NCBI RefSeq assembly: GCF_000585495.1
Contig: NZ_CP007264.1
Location: 1,488,001 to 1,552,000 of the forward strand
DNA: 64,000 nucleotides
Source: Thermococcus nautili
Lineage (GTDB): Archaea; Methanobacteriota_B; Thermococci; Thermococcales; Thermococcaceae
Direction of reading: 5' to 3'
Positions within the stretch are counted from its first letter, which is position 1; each line of letters begins with the position of its first letter. The position numbers and the translations under genes are program-made. Positions 1 through 9,379 of the stretch are shown here, in pieces. Under the pieces are notes generated by a model. It was not told the DNA's origin and did no database searches. It worked only from the letters and a program-made list of their open reading frames with translations.

Positions 1-123
1 TTCTGGATTAGCTCCGGGCTGGACGAGAAGGTATCCGCAAGGCTCATGACCTTCATAGTAACTGCGGTAGTGGCAGTGATTGCAACCTACCTCCTCAAAC
101 CGAAAGAGCGACCAACCTCCTGA
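1..123 (+). CDS. C-terminal end of a membrane protein (partial)
   Basis: An open frame enters from the left edge and stops at TGA 121-123, giving 40 residues. The visible end has a short soluble stretch, then a hydrophobic segment (about residues 19-35, rich in V, A, I and T) that looks like a last transmembrane helix, then a basic tail ending KPKERPTS. The family cannot be told from this fragment; a multi-pass transporter is the most likely class. It is followed by a 134-bp gap with inverted repeats and the promoter of the next gene. Confidence 0.6.
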   Translation, partial: FWISSGLDEKVSARLMTFIVTAVVAVIATYLLKPKERPTS

Positions 124-153
124 AACCTTTTTCCTTTCATTGACGTCTTTTTT

Positions 154-227
154 CGAGCATTGTAACCATCCTATGGCCCACAATGCTCGTATCTACCACG
201 ATGTAGCTTTTGGGAAAGCTTATATAC
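154..227 (+). promoter_or_regulatory. Inverted repeat and TATA region upstream of the acyl-CoA synthetase gene
   Basis: Perfect 10-bp arms CGAGCATTGT (154-163) and ACAATGCTCG (180-189) are separated by 16 bp. A second 6-bp inverted repeat, AGCTTT-TGGG-AAAGCT (205-220), runs into a TATA-like element around 218-227 (gcttatatac). A start site about 25 bp further on would fall near 248, right at the ribosome binding site GGTGAGG of the gene starting at 258. The outer repeat could be an operator or a terminator hairpin of the upstream gene; no T-tract follows it. Confidence 0.45.
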
Positions 228-257
228 GATTCCACGGAGATTTTAACGGTGAGGTTC

Positions 258-1634
258 ATGAACCTGGACTACTTCTTCAAACCGAAGGGTATAGCCGTCA
301 TCGGTGCATCGAACGACCCGATGAAGCTCGGCTACGAAGTTTTCAAGAACCTCAAGAAGTACAAGGAAGGAAAGGTTTACCCCGTCAACGTCAAGGACGA
401 GGTTGTTCAGGGCGTTAAGGCCTACAAGAACGTCAAGGACATCCCCGACGAGGTTGACCTTGCGATAATCGTCGTTCCCAAGCGCTTCGTGAAGCAGTCG
501 ATAATAGACTGCGGTGAGAAGGGAGTTAAGGGAGCGGTCATCATAACGGCCGGCTTCGGCGAGACTGGTGAAGAGGGCAAGAAGGAGGAGCGCGAGCTCG
601 TCGAGATTGCCCACAGGTACGGAATGCGTCTGATAGGCCCGAACTGCGTCGGCGTCATGAACACCCACAACGACATGAACGCGACCTTCATAATGGACGC
701 CAAGAAGGGAAGCATAGCCTTCGTGAGCCAGAGCGGAGCTTTAGGAGCGGGAATCGTCTACAAGACCGTCAAGGAGGGAATTGGCTTCTCCAAGTTCATC
801 AGCGTCGGCAACATGGCAGACCTCGACTTCGCGGAGCTCATGGAGTACCTGGCGGACACCGAGGAGGACAGGGCCATAGCCCTCTACATCGAGGGAATCA
901 AGGACGGAAGGAAGTTCATCGAGGTCGCCAAGAGGGTCACCAAAAAGAAGCCCGTCATAGCCCTCAAGGCAGGAAAGAGCGAGAGCGGAGCGAGGGCAGC
1001 ATCAAGCCACACGGGTTCCCTGGCCGGAAGCTGGAAGATTTACGAAGCTGCTTTCAAGCAGAGCGGAGTTCTCATCGCCGAAACAATCGACGACATGCTC
1101 AGCATGGCTCGCGCTTTCACCCAGCCGTTGCCCAAAGGAAAACGCGTCGCAATAATGACCAACGCCGGCGGACCGGGCGTTTTGACGGCCGACCAGATTG
1201 ACAAGAGGGGCCTTAAGCTGGCCGACCTCGAGGAGGAGACGATAGAGGAGCTCCGCTCGTTCCTCCCGCCGATGGCCGCCGTAAAGAACCCCGTTGACAT
1301 GATAGCTTCTGCAAGGGGCGAGGACTACTACAGAACCGCCAAGGCCCTCCTCCAAGACCCGAACGTCGACATGCTCATAGCGATATGCGTCGTCCCGACC
1401 TTCGCGGGAATGACCCCAACGGAGCACGCTGAGGGCGTTATCAGGGCAATCAAGGAAGTCAACAACGGCAAGCCAGTTCTCGGCCTCTTCATGGCCGGTT
1501 ACGTCAGCGAGAAGGCGAAGGAGCTCCTTGAAGAGAACGGAATCCCAAGCTACGAGAGGCCGGAGGACGTTGCCGCCGGTGCCTACGCGCTCGTCCAGCA
1601 GGCGAGGAACGCTGGGGTTTTGGAGGATGAGTGA
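258..1634 (+). CDS. ADP-forming acyl/aryl-CoA synthetase, alpha subunit
   Basis: Alpha subunit of the archaeal NDP-forming acyl-CoA synthetase, which converts acyl-CoA + ADP + Pi to acid + CoA + ATP at the end of amino-acid fermentation. The 458 residues carry an N-terminal CoA-binding Rossmann domain (VIGASNDPMKLGYE), succinyl-CoA-synthetase-like motifs (GPNCVGVMN, SQSGALGAGI) and the conserved His near residue 251 in SSHTGSL that is phosphorylated in this family. The ATG at 258 is chosen because GGTGAGG lies just upstream and the CoA domain begins at once; an in-frame start further upstream lacks this. It is followed by iorAB, the same order known in Pyrococcus for the isozyme that uses arylacetyl-CoA, so indoleacetyl/phenylacetyl-CoA is the likely substrate (inference). 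The beta subunit is not in the window. Confidence 0.9.
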   Translation: MNLDYFFKPKGIAVIGASNDPMKLGYEVFKNLKKYKEGKVYPVNVKDEVVQGVKAYKNVKDIPDEVDLAIIVVPKRFVKQSIIDCGEKGVKGAVIITAGFGETGEEGKKEERELVEIAHRYGMRLIGPNCVGVMNTHNDMNATFIMDAKKGSIAFVSQSGALGAGIVYKTVKEGIGFSKFISVGNMADLDFAELMEYLADTEEDRAIALYIEGIKDGRKFIEVAKRVTKKKPVIALKAGKSESGARAASSHTGSLAGSWKIYEAAFKQSGVLIAETIDDMLSMARAFTQPLPKGKRVAIMTNAGGPGVLTADQIDKRGLKLADLEEETIEELRSFLPPMAAVKNPVDMIASARGEDYYRTAKALLQDPNVDMLIAICVVPTFAGMTPTEHAEGVIRAIKEVNNGKPVLGLFMAGYVSEKAKELLEENGIPSYERPEDVAAGAYALVQQARNAGVLEDE

Positions 1635-1674
1635 CTTTCATTTTTCATCAACTTAATTTCGGAGGTGTTGTTTG

Positions 1675-3621
1675 ATGGCGAAGGTGACGGACATAGTGCT
1701 GTGGGATAAGCCCGGGGAGAGGGTTCTCCTCCTCGGAAACCAGGCAATAGCGCGCGGAGCTTTGGAGGCCAACATAGCGGTTTTCGCGGCTTATCCCGGA
1801 ACCCCGAGTTCGGAGCTGACCGATACGATGGCGATGGTGGCCAAGAAGGCAGGAGTTTACATGGAGTACTCCACCAACGAGAAGGTCGCCTTTGAAACCG
1901 CGCTTTCCGCTGCCTGGAGCGGTCTCAGGGCCATGACGGCCATGAAGCACGTCGGACTGAACGTTGCAGCGGATACGTTCCTCAGCGCCGTCGGCATGGG
2001 CGTCGAGGGCGGTTTCGTCATAATGGTCGCCGACGACCCGAGCATGTGGAGCAGTCAGAACGAGCAGGACACGAGGGTTTACGCAAAGTTTGCCAACGTG
2101 CCCGTTCTTGAGCCGATTTCACCCCACGAGGCCAAGGAGATGACGAAGTACGCCTTCGAGCTCAGCGAGAAGTTCAAGCACTTCGTCATCCTGAGGACGA
2201 CCACAAGGAGCTCCCACGCGAGGGGAGACGTCGTTCTCGGAGAGCTCCCGGAGGAGATAAAGACCGGCAAGAGGAAGTTCGGGAACTTCAAGAAGAACCC
2301 CGAGAGGTTCGTTGACATCCCGGCCCACGCGAGGAAGTTCCACCCGCAGATTCTTGAGAAGATTGAGAAGATTCGCGAGGAGCTCAACAACTGCCCCTTC
2401 AACTGGATTGAGGGCGACGAGAACGCGAAGGTCGGTATAATCGCTCCGGGTCTCGCCTACGCCTACGTCAAGGAGGCCTTGGCCTGGCTCGGCGTCGAGA
2501 ACGTCAAGATACTCAAGCTCGGAACGCCCTTCCCAGTTCCATACGGCCTGCTTGAGAAGTTCCTCGACGGACTTGAGAAGGTTCTCATCGTTGAGGAGCT
2601 TGAGCCGGTTGTTGAGGAGCAGGTCAAGACCTGGGCCTACGACAAGGGCTTAACGATTCCGATTCACGGCAAGGACCTCGTGCCGAGGGTTTACGAGATG
2701 ACCACGAGGAGGGCGGTAACGGCCATAGCGAAGTTCCTCGGCCTCGAAACCCCGGTGAACTTCGAGGAGCTCGACCAGAAGTACGAGAAGGTAAAGGGCA
2801 TGGTCCCGCCGAGGCCGCCGAGCCTCTGTCCGGCCTGTCCGCACAGGAACACCTTCTACGCGATTAGAAGGGCCGCAACTCCGAGGGCAATCTTCCCGAG
2901 CGACATAGGCTGTTACACCCTCGGCGTCCTTCCACCGCTCAAGACCGTTGACACAACCGTCGCGATGGGCGGTTCGATTGGAGTTGCCCACGGCCTCAGC
3001 ATCGCCCTGAACGGTTCCGTTGCCGAGGAAGAGCACAAGACGGGCAAGGAGAAGAAGGTAATCGTCGCCACGATAGGCGACTCAACGTTCTTCCACACGG
3101 GACTTCCGGCTTTGGCAAACGCCATCTACAACCGCTCCAACGTCGTCATAGTCGTCCTCGACAACCTCGTTACGGCAATGACCGGTGACCAGCCCAACCC
3201 GGGAACCGGCGAGACCCCGCACGGTCCGGGCAAGCAGATTAAGATTGAAGAGGTCGCGAAGGCCCTCGGTGCCGATTACGTCGCCGTCGTTGACCCCTAC
3301 GACATAAGGGCCGTCGAGAGGACCATAAAGGAGGCCCTGGCCGTTGAAGGTGTGAGCGTCGTCGTCGCGAGGCGCGTCTGTGCGCTCTACAGAATAGGCC
3401 AGCTCAGGCGCGAGGGCAAGCAGTGGCCGCTCTACCAGGTCAACGAGGACAAGTGTACCGGCTGTAAGATTTGTATCAACGCCTACGGCTGTCCGGCAAT
3501 CTACTGGGACGCCGAGAAGAAGAAGGCCAAGATTGACCCGACGATGTGCTGGGGCTGCGGCGGTTGCGCCCAGGTCTGTCCGTTCGACGCCTTCGAGAAG
3601 GTGAGGGAGGGAGAGCTATGA
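1675..3621 (+). CDS. iorA: Indolepyruvate:ferredoxin oxidoreductase, alpha subunit
   Basis: Catalytic large subunit of IOR, which oxidatively decarboxylates aryl pyruvates (from Trp, Phe, Tyr transamination) to aryl-CoA with reduction of ferredoxin, in the cytoplasm. The 648 residues have a pyruvate-oxidoreductase-type N-terminal domain ([13 protein letters not shown]), a TPP-binding domain ([22 protein letters not shown]) and a C-terminal two-cluster ferredoxin region from about residue 590 (CTGCKIC and [12 protein letters not shown]). The ATG at 1675 has GGAGGTG seven bases upstream; a TTG immediately before it is not needed. The gene overlaps iorB by ATGA and follows the acyl-CoA synthetase alpha gene by 40 bp, so the three form one operon producing and then using aryl-CoA. 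Confidence 0.95.
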   Translation: MAKVTDIVLWDKPGERVLLLGNQAIARGALEANIAVFAAYPGTPSSELTDTMAMVAKKAGVYMEYSTNEKVAFETALSAAWSGLRAMTAMKHVGLNVAADTFLSAVGMGVEGGFVIMVADDPSMWSSQNEQDTRVYAKFANVPVLEPISPHEAKEMTKYAFELSEKFKHFVILRTTTRSSHARGDVVLGELPEEIKTGKRKFGNFKKNPERFVDIPAHARKFHPQILEKIEKIREELNNCPFNWIEGDENAKVGIIAPGLAYAYVKEALAWLGVENVKILKLGTPFPVPYGLLEKFLDGLEKVLIVEELEPVVEEQVKTWAYDKGLTIPIHGKDLVPRVYEMTTRRAVTAIAKFLGLETPVNFEELDQKYEKVKGMVPPRPPSLCPACPHRNTFYAIRRAATPRAIFPSDIGCYTLGVLPPLKTVDTTVAMGGSIGVAHGLSIALNGSVAEEEHKTGKEKKVIVATIGDSTFFHTGLPALANAIYNRSNVVIVVLDNLVTAMTGDQPNPGTGETPHGPGKQIKIEEVAKALGADYVAVVDPYDIRAVERTIKEALAVEGVSVVVARRVCALYRIGQLRREGKQWPLYQVNEDKCTGCKICINAYGCPAIYWDAEKKKAKIDPTMCWGCGGCAQVCPFDAFEKVREGEL

Positions 3622-4235
3622 GCGAGATGAGGGAGTACAACATCGTTATCACCGGAGTTGGCGGTCAGGGAATCCTTACCGCGGCGAACCTGCTCGGCTG
3701 GGCGGCGCTTAGAGCTGGCTACAAGGTGCGCGTTGGTGAGGTTCACGGCATGAGCCAGCGCTTTGGAAGCGTTATCGCCTACGTCAGGTTTGGAGAGGAC
3801 GTCTACGGCGCGATGGTTCCAGAGGGTAAGGCCGACGTCATACTGAGCTTCGAGCCTGTCGAAGCTTTGCGCTACATCAACTACCTCAAGAAAGGGGGCC
3901 TTGTCTTCACCAACGCGAGGCCGATTCCGCCGGTTCAGGTCTCGATGGGCCTCGCCACCTATCCAAGCCTCGAAGAGATTAGAAAGGTCGTCGAGGAGGA
4001 CTTTGAGGCCAAGTTCATGGCCTTCGACGCCGAGAAGCTCGCGATGGAGGCCGGCAACATCATAACCACCAACGTCGTCCTCATCGGAGCGCTGACTCAG
4101 ACGCCGGGCTTCCCGCTCTCGGCGGAGCACGTCAGGGAGGTCATAAAGGTCAGCGTGCCGAAGAAGGCCGTTGACGTCAACATGAAGGCCTTCGACTTGG
4201 GCGTCAAGGCCGCGAAGGAGATGCTGGGGCTTTGA
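3618..4235 (+). CDS. iorB: Indolepyruvate:ferredoxin oxidoreductase, beta subunit
   Basis: Small gamma-type subunit of IOR, 205 residues, with the family motif [21 protein letters not shown] at the N-terminus and the [12 protein letters not shown] motif near residue 40. The start ATG 3618 overlaps the iorA stop (ATGA) and GGGAGGGAG lies just upstream, so translation is coupled to iorA. The ORF extends upstream in frame, but that extension is only a shadow of the iorA ferredoxin domain. The product forms the IorAB complex that feeds ferredoxin reduction during peptide fermentation. Confidence 0.95.
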   Translation: MSEMREYNIVITGVGGQGILTAANLLGWAALRAGYKVRVGEVHGMSQRFGSVIAYVRFGEDVYGAMVPEGKADVILSFEPVEALRYINYLKKGGLVFTNARPIPPVQVSMGLATYPSLEEIRKVVEEDFEAKFMAFDAEKLAMEAGNIITTNVVLIGALTQTPGFPLSAEHVREVIKVSVPKKAVDVNMKAFDLGVKAAKEMLGL

Positions 4236-4288
4236 GGCCCCACAATTTTTATTAATTCTCATTCTGTTAGTAACTCTGGTGTCCCTCG

Positions 4289-5908
4289 GTGGAGTGCATA
4301 GAGGGGAAGGAGATAACATCAACCAAAAGCGGATGCTGGGCGTTTTCAGACGGCGAGCGATGGCATCTCTTTGAGTGGGTTGATTACCTGCTCAAACCTG
4401 AAATTGATGCCGATGAAATTCTCGTTGGCAGAATACCGGCGAGGAAATTGAAAAACGGACAGTTCTTGATTTCGTTCAAGAACTTCATCGGGAAAACCGA
4501 GATAACGGGTGTTAAAAACGGGGAAATCGTCTTTAAACATCCCGTGAAGGTTCTTTCGCTCAAATTTTTGAAAATATATCCTAACGTCTCTGCTTCCATA
4601 AAAGAACGCGGGATAGCGCTTATCTCGAAAGTCCAAGATTTGTTTGTAGAGAGGCTCATTGAGGATGTAATAAAACACTCCCTCTCAATGCCCTTCCAGC
4701 TGGAATCGCCAACGGGCTTCGCAGTGGAAGAAAGCGATGAGCCCGTAAACGAGCTCTTTGCTTACCATTACCTCCGCTTAAACAAAACTCGAATCATCGA
4801 GGCCTTTGAAACGGTTGTGCACAGAATGAAGCGAGAACTCAGAGTGGAGAAAGAGTGGCTAAGGCCCGACGAGGTCGACGACGTAACCCCAGAAACGCTG
4901 ATTTCAATCACCGAACACCCGGGATACCTGGCACCGGCTGGAGAGGGCGTTCTTGTGGCAAGATACCTGAACGGCTACGTGCCCACCAAAGTTCTCGGAA
5001 GTAGAAAGTATGAGAGCTTCGACACCCCGGAGAACAGGTTTGCAAAGCATTTTCTCGACATTCTCCTCGAGTGGGGTGAGAGGGTAATAAACGCCTTCGA
5101 GGACGGGAAAAAGACCGACCTAAAGCCCATTAGGGAGCTCCTTGAAGAGCTTGAGTTCGTTAGAAGCGATAGCGTCTGGGAAGAGATAGGGGACATGGCG
5201 CTCTTTCCTTACACATCACAGACCCTTCTAAAAGGCGATGGCTACCGCGACCTGCTTGTGCTTTACCGGGAGTTCACGGCGTACTCGCCTTTCTTTGGGG
5301 GGCTTCAAAAGGCAATAGATAACAGGGACATGGCGAAGCTCTACGAGTACTGGGCTTTTCTCAGGCTCGTGGAGGAACTTGGCAAAGTCCTTGGGAAGAA
5401 GGACATCCACATCGTTGTCACGCCTGCGGGAGAGTTATCAGAAAGCGGAGACGTTTACGCACAATTCCACAACGGCTGGAGGCTCTACTACAACAAAAGG
5501 CTAACCCCGAGGAAGTGGAGCTACTCCGTAACGCTGAGGCCGGACTTTTCACTATTCAATGGCGACCCCTCAAAGAAGGGCACGGAAATTATAGGCGTTT
5601 TCGACGCCAAGTTCAAGCTCGACGTTGTTGATAGAACCGAAGAAGTTGAGAACTTGGACGAGCTGGATGAGGCCGCGGAGAGAACCGGAAACTACTGGAC
5701 CTGGGCAAAGCTGGAGGACATTTACAAGATGCACACATACAGGGACGCGTTAGGATGCAGGTTCGCGGTGGTGTTATATCCTGGAAGAAGGAGTGTGTTT
5801 TTTGATGTTCACCATAGAAAAACCAGAGATTTTGAAATAAAATCAATCTCAATTGAAATCCCCACCGGAATCGGATACTTGAGTTTTATTCCGGAGGTGG
5901 CAAAATGA
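4289..5908 (+). CDS. DUF2357-type PD-(D/E)xK nuclease, McrC-like partner
   Basis: A 539-residue protein resembling the DUF2357/PDDEXK_7 family, which accompanies McrB-type AAA proteins as the nuclease arm of type IV-like restriction. The C-terminal part carries a PD-(D/E)xK core: RPDFSLF near residue 417 and GVFDAKFKLD (D-A-K) near 438-440. The first 300 residues are a long beta-rich DUF2357 region with no motif I can name. The GTG start has GGTG 7 bp upstream; a TATA-like tttttatta lies about 35 bp upstream. The next gene starts in the stop codon (ATGA), so nuclease and AAA protein are translated together. Restriction of modified foreign DNA is the likely role; substrate unknown. Confidence 0.75.
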   Translation: MECIEGKEITSTKSGCWAFSDGERWHLFEWVDYLLKPEIDADEILVGRIPARKLKNGQFLISFKNFIGKTEITGVKNGEIVFKHPVKVLSLKFLKIYPNVSASIKERGIALISKVQDLFVERLIEDVIKHSLSMPFQLESPTGFAVEESDEPVNELFAYHYLRLNKTRIIEAFETVVHRMKRELRVEKEWLRPDEVDDVTPETLISITEHPGYLAPAGEGVLVARYLNGYVPTKVLGSRKYESFDTPENRFAKHFLDILLEWGERVINAFEDGKKTDLKPIRELLEELEFVRSDSVWEEIGDMALFPYTSQTLLKGDGYRDLLVLYREFTAYSPFFGGLQKAIDNRDMAKLYEYWAFLRLVEELGKVLGKKDIHIVVTPAGELSESGDVYAQFHNGWRLYYNKRLTPRKWSYSVTLRPDFSLFNGDPSKKGTEIIGVFDAKFKLDVVDRTEEVENLDELDEAAERTGNYWTWAKLEDIYKMHTYRDALGCRFAVVLYPGRRSVFFDVHHRKTRDFEIKSISIEIPTGIGYLSFIPEVAK

Positions 5909-8193
5909 TTAACGAAAAAACTCTTAGGGGTTTGATAAGATTATACTGCCTGCATCTCGACATTGAAAAAAAGAATTTAGACTGGCTGAATAGCAGTCCA
6001 AGGGAATTTAAAGAATTGATAGAACAGGCAGGGAGGAATAAAGACCACAACCTGCTTAAGAAGGCATTTAGTCTTCTGTATTCTGGCAGAAACCTTCAGA
6101 GATTTCACCTTCGAGATAAAGAACGACTAGATGTAATCATGGAGAAGTTTGTATCAGTTCTCATTTCAACATCACCTGAGGACATTAGAAAGAACATTGA
6201 CAAAATTTTAGAAGCATGGCAAGAAGAAATTGATGGACTAGGGAAAGGGTCACTGACAGAAGCATTAGCTTTTTATTACCCAGAATACTTTGCTCCTTGG
6301 AACAACACAACAAAGTGGTACTTCGAGTTATTTGGCTGGGGACGACCAAAGAAATACTCAGAGGTATTGAAGAGATTGGAATTGCTCAGGGACATTATGT
6401 TTCAAATTTGTGGGAAAAAAGTAACTCTTCTAGAAGCTGACCATTTTGGCTGGTGGCTCAGAGACAGAAGGATATTCATACAGACGTTTAAATCCCAGCC
6501 CTCAAAGAATTATAGGCAAACAGTGAACCAAGAAGTAGACATAAAAGTCATCAAAGAGTGTTTTAGTGATAGAGAGCAGGAGCTCTACAATGCAGGATTC
6601 ACGAGAGCATGGGGGAGAAAAGCTAATGAAAAAGTCCCCAGCATTGGTGACATCGTTCTCTTTGGAATTAGAAAAGAGAAAAAGTTATTGAGTCTGCACG
6701 CTTCTTCATGGGCGGTTATCTGTGACAAATTTGACTCCGAGTATTGGGGCAAAACTGGAAGATATAGAAAGGTCTTTCTTCTGAAACCTATCCCAGCTGA
6801 AGGCATCACTGGGTTAGATGCTCTCATTAAAGAGAACAGCGAATGGTATTCAGTATCCATGTTTAGTAACCTGCTGGAACTTAGAACAACGGAGAAACTT
6901 CTTGAGCTGCTGGGGGAAGTGGGAAATAGTATGATTACAAGTACTTCACAATATCGCCTCAAGGAGGAGCACAAAAAAGATGTGAACTTCACGGGATATC
7001 TTTTCAAAAGAGGCTACCTCTACCCACCCTATCTCGTTTCCCAGTTCTATACAGCGCTCAAAACCAAGGGCTTTGTAATTCTTTCTGGCCTGACAGGAAC
7101 CGGAAAGACCAAGATAGCCCAAGAACTTGCACAACTCATTGACCCCACCAAAGAGAACCTCCTGTTCCTCCCCGTCCGCCCGGACTGGAGGGACTCAAAG
7201 GCACTGCTCGGTTATTACAATCCCCTAACCGGAGAATATCAGAGAACACAACTGCTCGACTTCATCTTAAAAGCCATCGAGGACTACGATAAAAACCGTG
7301 AGAACGCCATGCCCTACTTCGTTATTCTCGACGAGATGAACCTTGCCCACGTCGAGTACTACTTCGCCGACTTCCTCAGCGTCCTTGAGAGCGGGAGAGA
7401 CGAGAATGGATTCACAAGGGAACCCATACCGCTCCACGAGGTTGAGAAGGTTGAAAAAGAAGGGGAGATTCCAAGGGAACTCAAACTCCCGCCAAACCTC
7501 TACATCATTGGAACCGTGAACATGGACGAGACCACTTACTCTTTCAGTCCAAAGGTTCTTGACAGAGCTTTTGTTGTGGAGTTCCACGACGTTGACCTCG
7601 AAAACTACCCACCGCAGGATTCGGAGTCAGAGCCATCACCCAAAACAATCAAAGCCCTTAGAGACTCCATCCTAACCGACCTTCGCGGCGAAGAGAACAA
7701 ATTCCTCGCTCGTTCAAAGGAAGAGATGAATAACGCCGTTAGAACGCTAAAGAACAATAAAGAAGAGAATAAAGATTACTGGAAAGTTCTCATTGAACTG
7801 AACAACGCCCTTAAACCCTACGATATGCACTTCGGCTATCGCGTCGTTGATGAGATTGCGCTGTTTTTCCAGAGCGCCAAGGAGAGCCAGGACAAAGGTA
7901 TCGTGGAATTCAGGGACGATGACGAAATCTTCGACCTCGCACTCCTGATGAAAGTTCTCCCGAAGTTCCACGGAAACAGGAAGAAGCTCGAAGAGCCTTT
8001 GAAAGCCATCTTAAAGCTGTGCCTCTCAGAGAACGCGAAAACTAGAGTTCAAGACCTTGGAAGGGAAGCTGTTCTAAGCATACTCGAAAACTGGGAAAAG
8101 GAGAAAGAAAACTTCCGCTTCAAACACACGGCCAGGAAAGTTCTCCGCATGCTCCGCCAGCTGTACGAGATAGGCTTCGCGAGCTTCAGCTGA
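5905..8193 (+). CDS. McrB-like AAA GTPase/ATPase of the DUF2357 system
   Basis: A 762-residue two-part protein. Residues from about 370 hold an McrB-type AAA module: Walker A GLTGTGKTK (about 395), Walker B YFVILDEMN (about 471) and IGTVNMDETTYSFSPKVLDRAF (about 535), which corresponds to the McrB signature loop in the variant form seen in DUF2357-linked McrB proteins. The first 350 residues are an unrecognised, Lys/Trp/aromatic-rich region (for example GDIVLFGIRK and SSWAVICDKFDS) that may read the target DNA. GGAGGTGGC precedes the ATG, which overlaps the stop of the nuclease gene. The 5' half is visibly more AT-rich than the AAA half, suggesting that the recognition domain was exchanged by recombination. 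Energises the nuclease (family knowledge). Confidence 0.8.
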   Translation: MINEKTLRGLIRLYCLHLDIEKKNLDWLNSSPREFKELIEQAGRNKDHNLLKKAFSLLYSGRNLQRFHLRDKERLDVIMEKFVSVLISTSPEDIRKNIDKILEAWQEEIDGLGKGSLTEALAFYYPEYFAPWNNTTKWYFELFGWGRPKKYSEVLKRLELLRDIMFQICGKKVTLLEADHFGWWLRDRRIFIQTFKSQPSKNYRQTVNQEVDIKVIKECFSDREQELYNAGFTRAWGRKANEKVPSIGDIVLFGIRKEKKLLSLHASSWAVICDKFDSEYWGKTGRYRKVFLLKPIPAEGITGLDALIKENSEWYSVSMFSNLLELRTTEKLLELLGEVGNSMITSTSQYRLKEEHKKDVNFTGYLFKRGYLYPPYLVSQFYTALKTKGFVILSGLTGTGKTKIAQELAQLIDPTKENLLFLPVRPDWRDSKALLGYYNPLTGEYQRTQLLDFILKAIEDYDKNRENAMPYFVILDEMNLAHVEYYFADFLSVLESGRDENGFTREPIPLHEVEKVEKEGEIPRELKLPPNLYIIGTVNMDETTYSFSPKVLDRAFVVEFHDVDLENYPPQDSESEPSPKTIKALRDSILTDLRGEENKFLARSKEEMNNAVRTLKNNKEENKDYWKVLIELNNALKPYDMHFGYRVVDEIALFFQSAKESQDKGIVEFRDDDEIFDLALLMKVLPKFHGNRKKLEEPLKAILKLCLSENAKTRVQDLGREAVLSILENWEKEKENFRFKHTARKVLRMLRQLYEIGFASFS

Positions 8194-8217
8194 CATTTAT
8201 TTTCCAAAACCCTTATA

Positions 8218-8255
8218 ACTTACCCCGGGGTAAGTAACTTACGGTGGGGTAAGTT
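8218..8255. repeat. Two palindromes at the start of the ATPase gene
   Basis: A perfect 18-bp palindrome ACTTACCCCGGGGTAAGT (8218-8235) is followed directly by a second copy with 7-bp arms AACTTAC/GTAAGTT (8236-8255) around GGTGGG. The GGTGGGG inside the second copy is the ribosome binding site, and its last bases are the TTG start codon (8254). The site is suited to autoregulation or could mark an element end. A related pair lies at the 3' end of the same gene. Confidence 0.8.
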
Positions 8256-9378
8256 GCTATTCGACCTCCAGCCAAAGAGGAGGAGGGAAGACCTCTACGA
8301 TAGGGAGGAAGAGCTCAGGGAGTTTTTTGAAGCCGTTGAGCTCGGAGAAACGCTTGTTCTTCTGCTCGGCATCAGGAGGCTCGGTAAAAGCTCACTCCTC
8401 AACGTTGCGCTCTCCGAATCAGAAAAGCCGTTCTCCAAGATTGACGTTCGCTCGCTCTACTTTACCCACGGCTCGATTCCTCAAGAGTTGCTCGCGAGAA
8501 AACTCCTCGAAGGTCTCCTCAAGTCCCTGAAGGGAACGGACAAAGTGCGGGTAGAACTTATGAAAGCCCTCTCAAGGATTAAGGGGGTTAGAGTTTCGGG
8601 TCTTCAGGTGGAGTTTGATGAAAAGCCCGACCTTGCGGAGCTCCTTGAGAAGCTCGACTCTTGGGCCGAGAAAACTGAGAGAAGAGTTATAATTGCCTTC
8701 GATGAGGCCCAGTACCTGAGGCTTTCGGGGATACGGTACGATGGGCTCATAGCGTACGCCGTGGACAACCTGCCGAACCTGACGTTTGTGCTGACCGGCT
8801 CCGAGGTCGGAATGCTCCACGATTTTATCGGACTCGACAACCCCAAAAAGCCCCTCTTTGGCAGGTACGCGAGGGAAATAACGCTGAAGAGATTTTCGAG
8901 GGAGCAGAGCAGGGACTTCCTGAGAAGAGGATTCGACGAGCTTGGAGTAAAAGTTCAGGAGGAGGAAATTGAAAGAGTCGTTGAGAGGCTCGACGGAATT
9001 GTCGGATGGCTGACCCTATACGGCTACCTTCGGGGGATTAGAAAGCTCTCCGAAAAAGATGCTCTTGACGAGCTCTTTGAGAGAGCCAAAGCGCTTGTCC
9101 TCGACGAAATTTCGACCCTCACAAGGTACAGCACGAGGTACTGGTATATTCTGAAGGCAATCTCCTTGGGAAACGATTCATGGAGCTCCATAAAGGAGTA
9201 CGTGGAGTTCAAGGCGGGAAAGATAAACGACGCAAAATTCTCGGGCCTGCTGAAGAACCTCGTCAAGTACGGCTACCTTGAAAAGACAGAGGATGGTTAC
9301 TCCATCCCCGACCCAGTCGTTAAGGAAGTCATAAAGAAGACCAACTTACCCCCGGGTAAGCCACTTACCCTCCCCTGA
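8254..9378 (+). CDS. Archaeal AAA ATPase (ATPase_2/PF01637 type)
   Basis: A 374-residue member of the expanded archaeal ATPase family (STAND/AAA-like). Walker A GIRRLGKSS is near residue 40, Walker B RVIIAFDEAQYLR near 145-157, a sensor-like VLTGSEVG near 178, and the C-terminal third looks like a winged helix (SSIKEYVEFKAG to YGYLEKTEDGYSI). The start is TTG, with GGTGGGG upstream; no ATG is available and the protein begins with the LLFDLQPKRRREDLYDRE pattern typical of the family. Both ends of the coding region lie in TTACCCC/GGGGTAA repeats, and the last residues (NLPPGKPLTLP) are translated repeat. The cellular role of these ATPases is not established; it sits 60 bp after the McrB-like gene and may be an independent mobile unit or a system accessory. 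Confidence 0.8.
   Translation: MLFDLQPKRRREDLYDREEELREFFEAVELGETLVLLLGIRRLGKSSLLNVALSESEKPFSKIDVRSLYFTHGSIPQELLARKLLEGLLKSLKGTDKVRVELMKALSRIKGVRVSGLQVEFDEKPDLAELLEKLDSWAEKTERRVIIAFDEAQYLRLSGIRYDGLIAYAVDNLPNLTFVLTGSEVGMLHDFIGLDNPKKPLFGRYAREITLKRFSREQSRDFLRRGFDELGVKVQEEEIERVVERLDGIVGWLTLYGYLRGIRKLSEKDALDELFERAKALVLDEISTLTRYSTRYWYILKAISLGNDSWSSIKEYVEFKAGKINDAKFSGLLKNLVKYGYLEKTEDGYSIPDPVVKEVIKKTNLPPGKPLTLP
9345..9370. repeat. Palindrome and half-site at the end of the ATPase gene
   Basis: CTTACCC-CC-GGGTAAG (9345-9360) is a near copy of the palindromes at 8218-8255, followed by a half-site ACTTACCC (9363-9370) inside the last codons of the gene. With the 5' copies this brackets the ORF almost exactly. 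Confidence 0.7.
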
Positions 9379-9379
9379 G

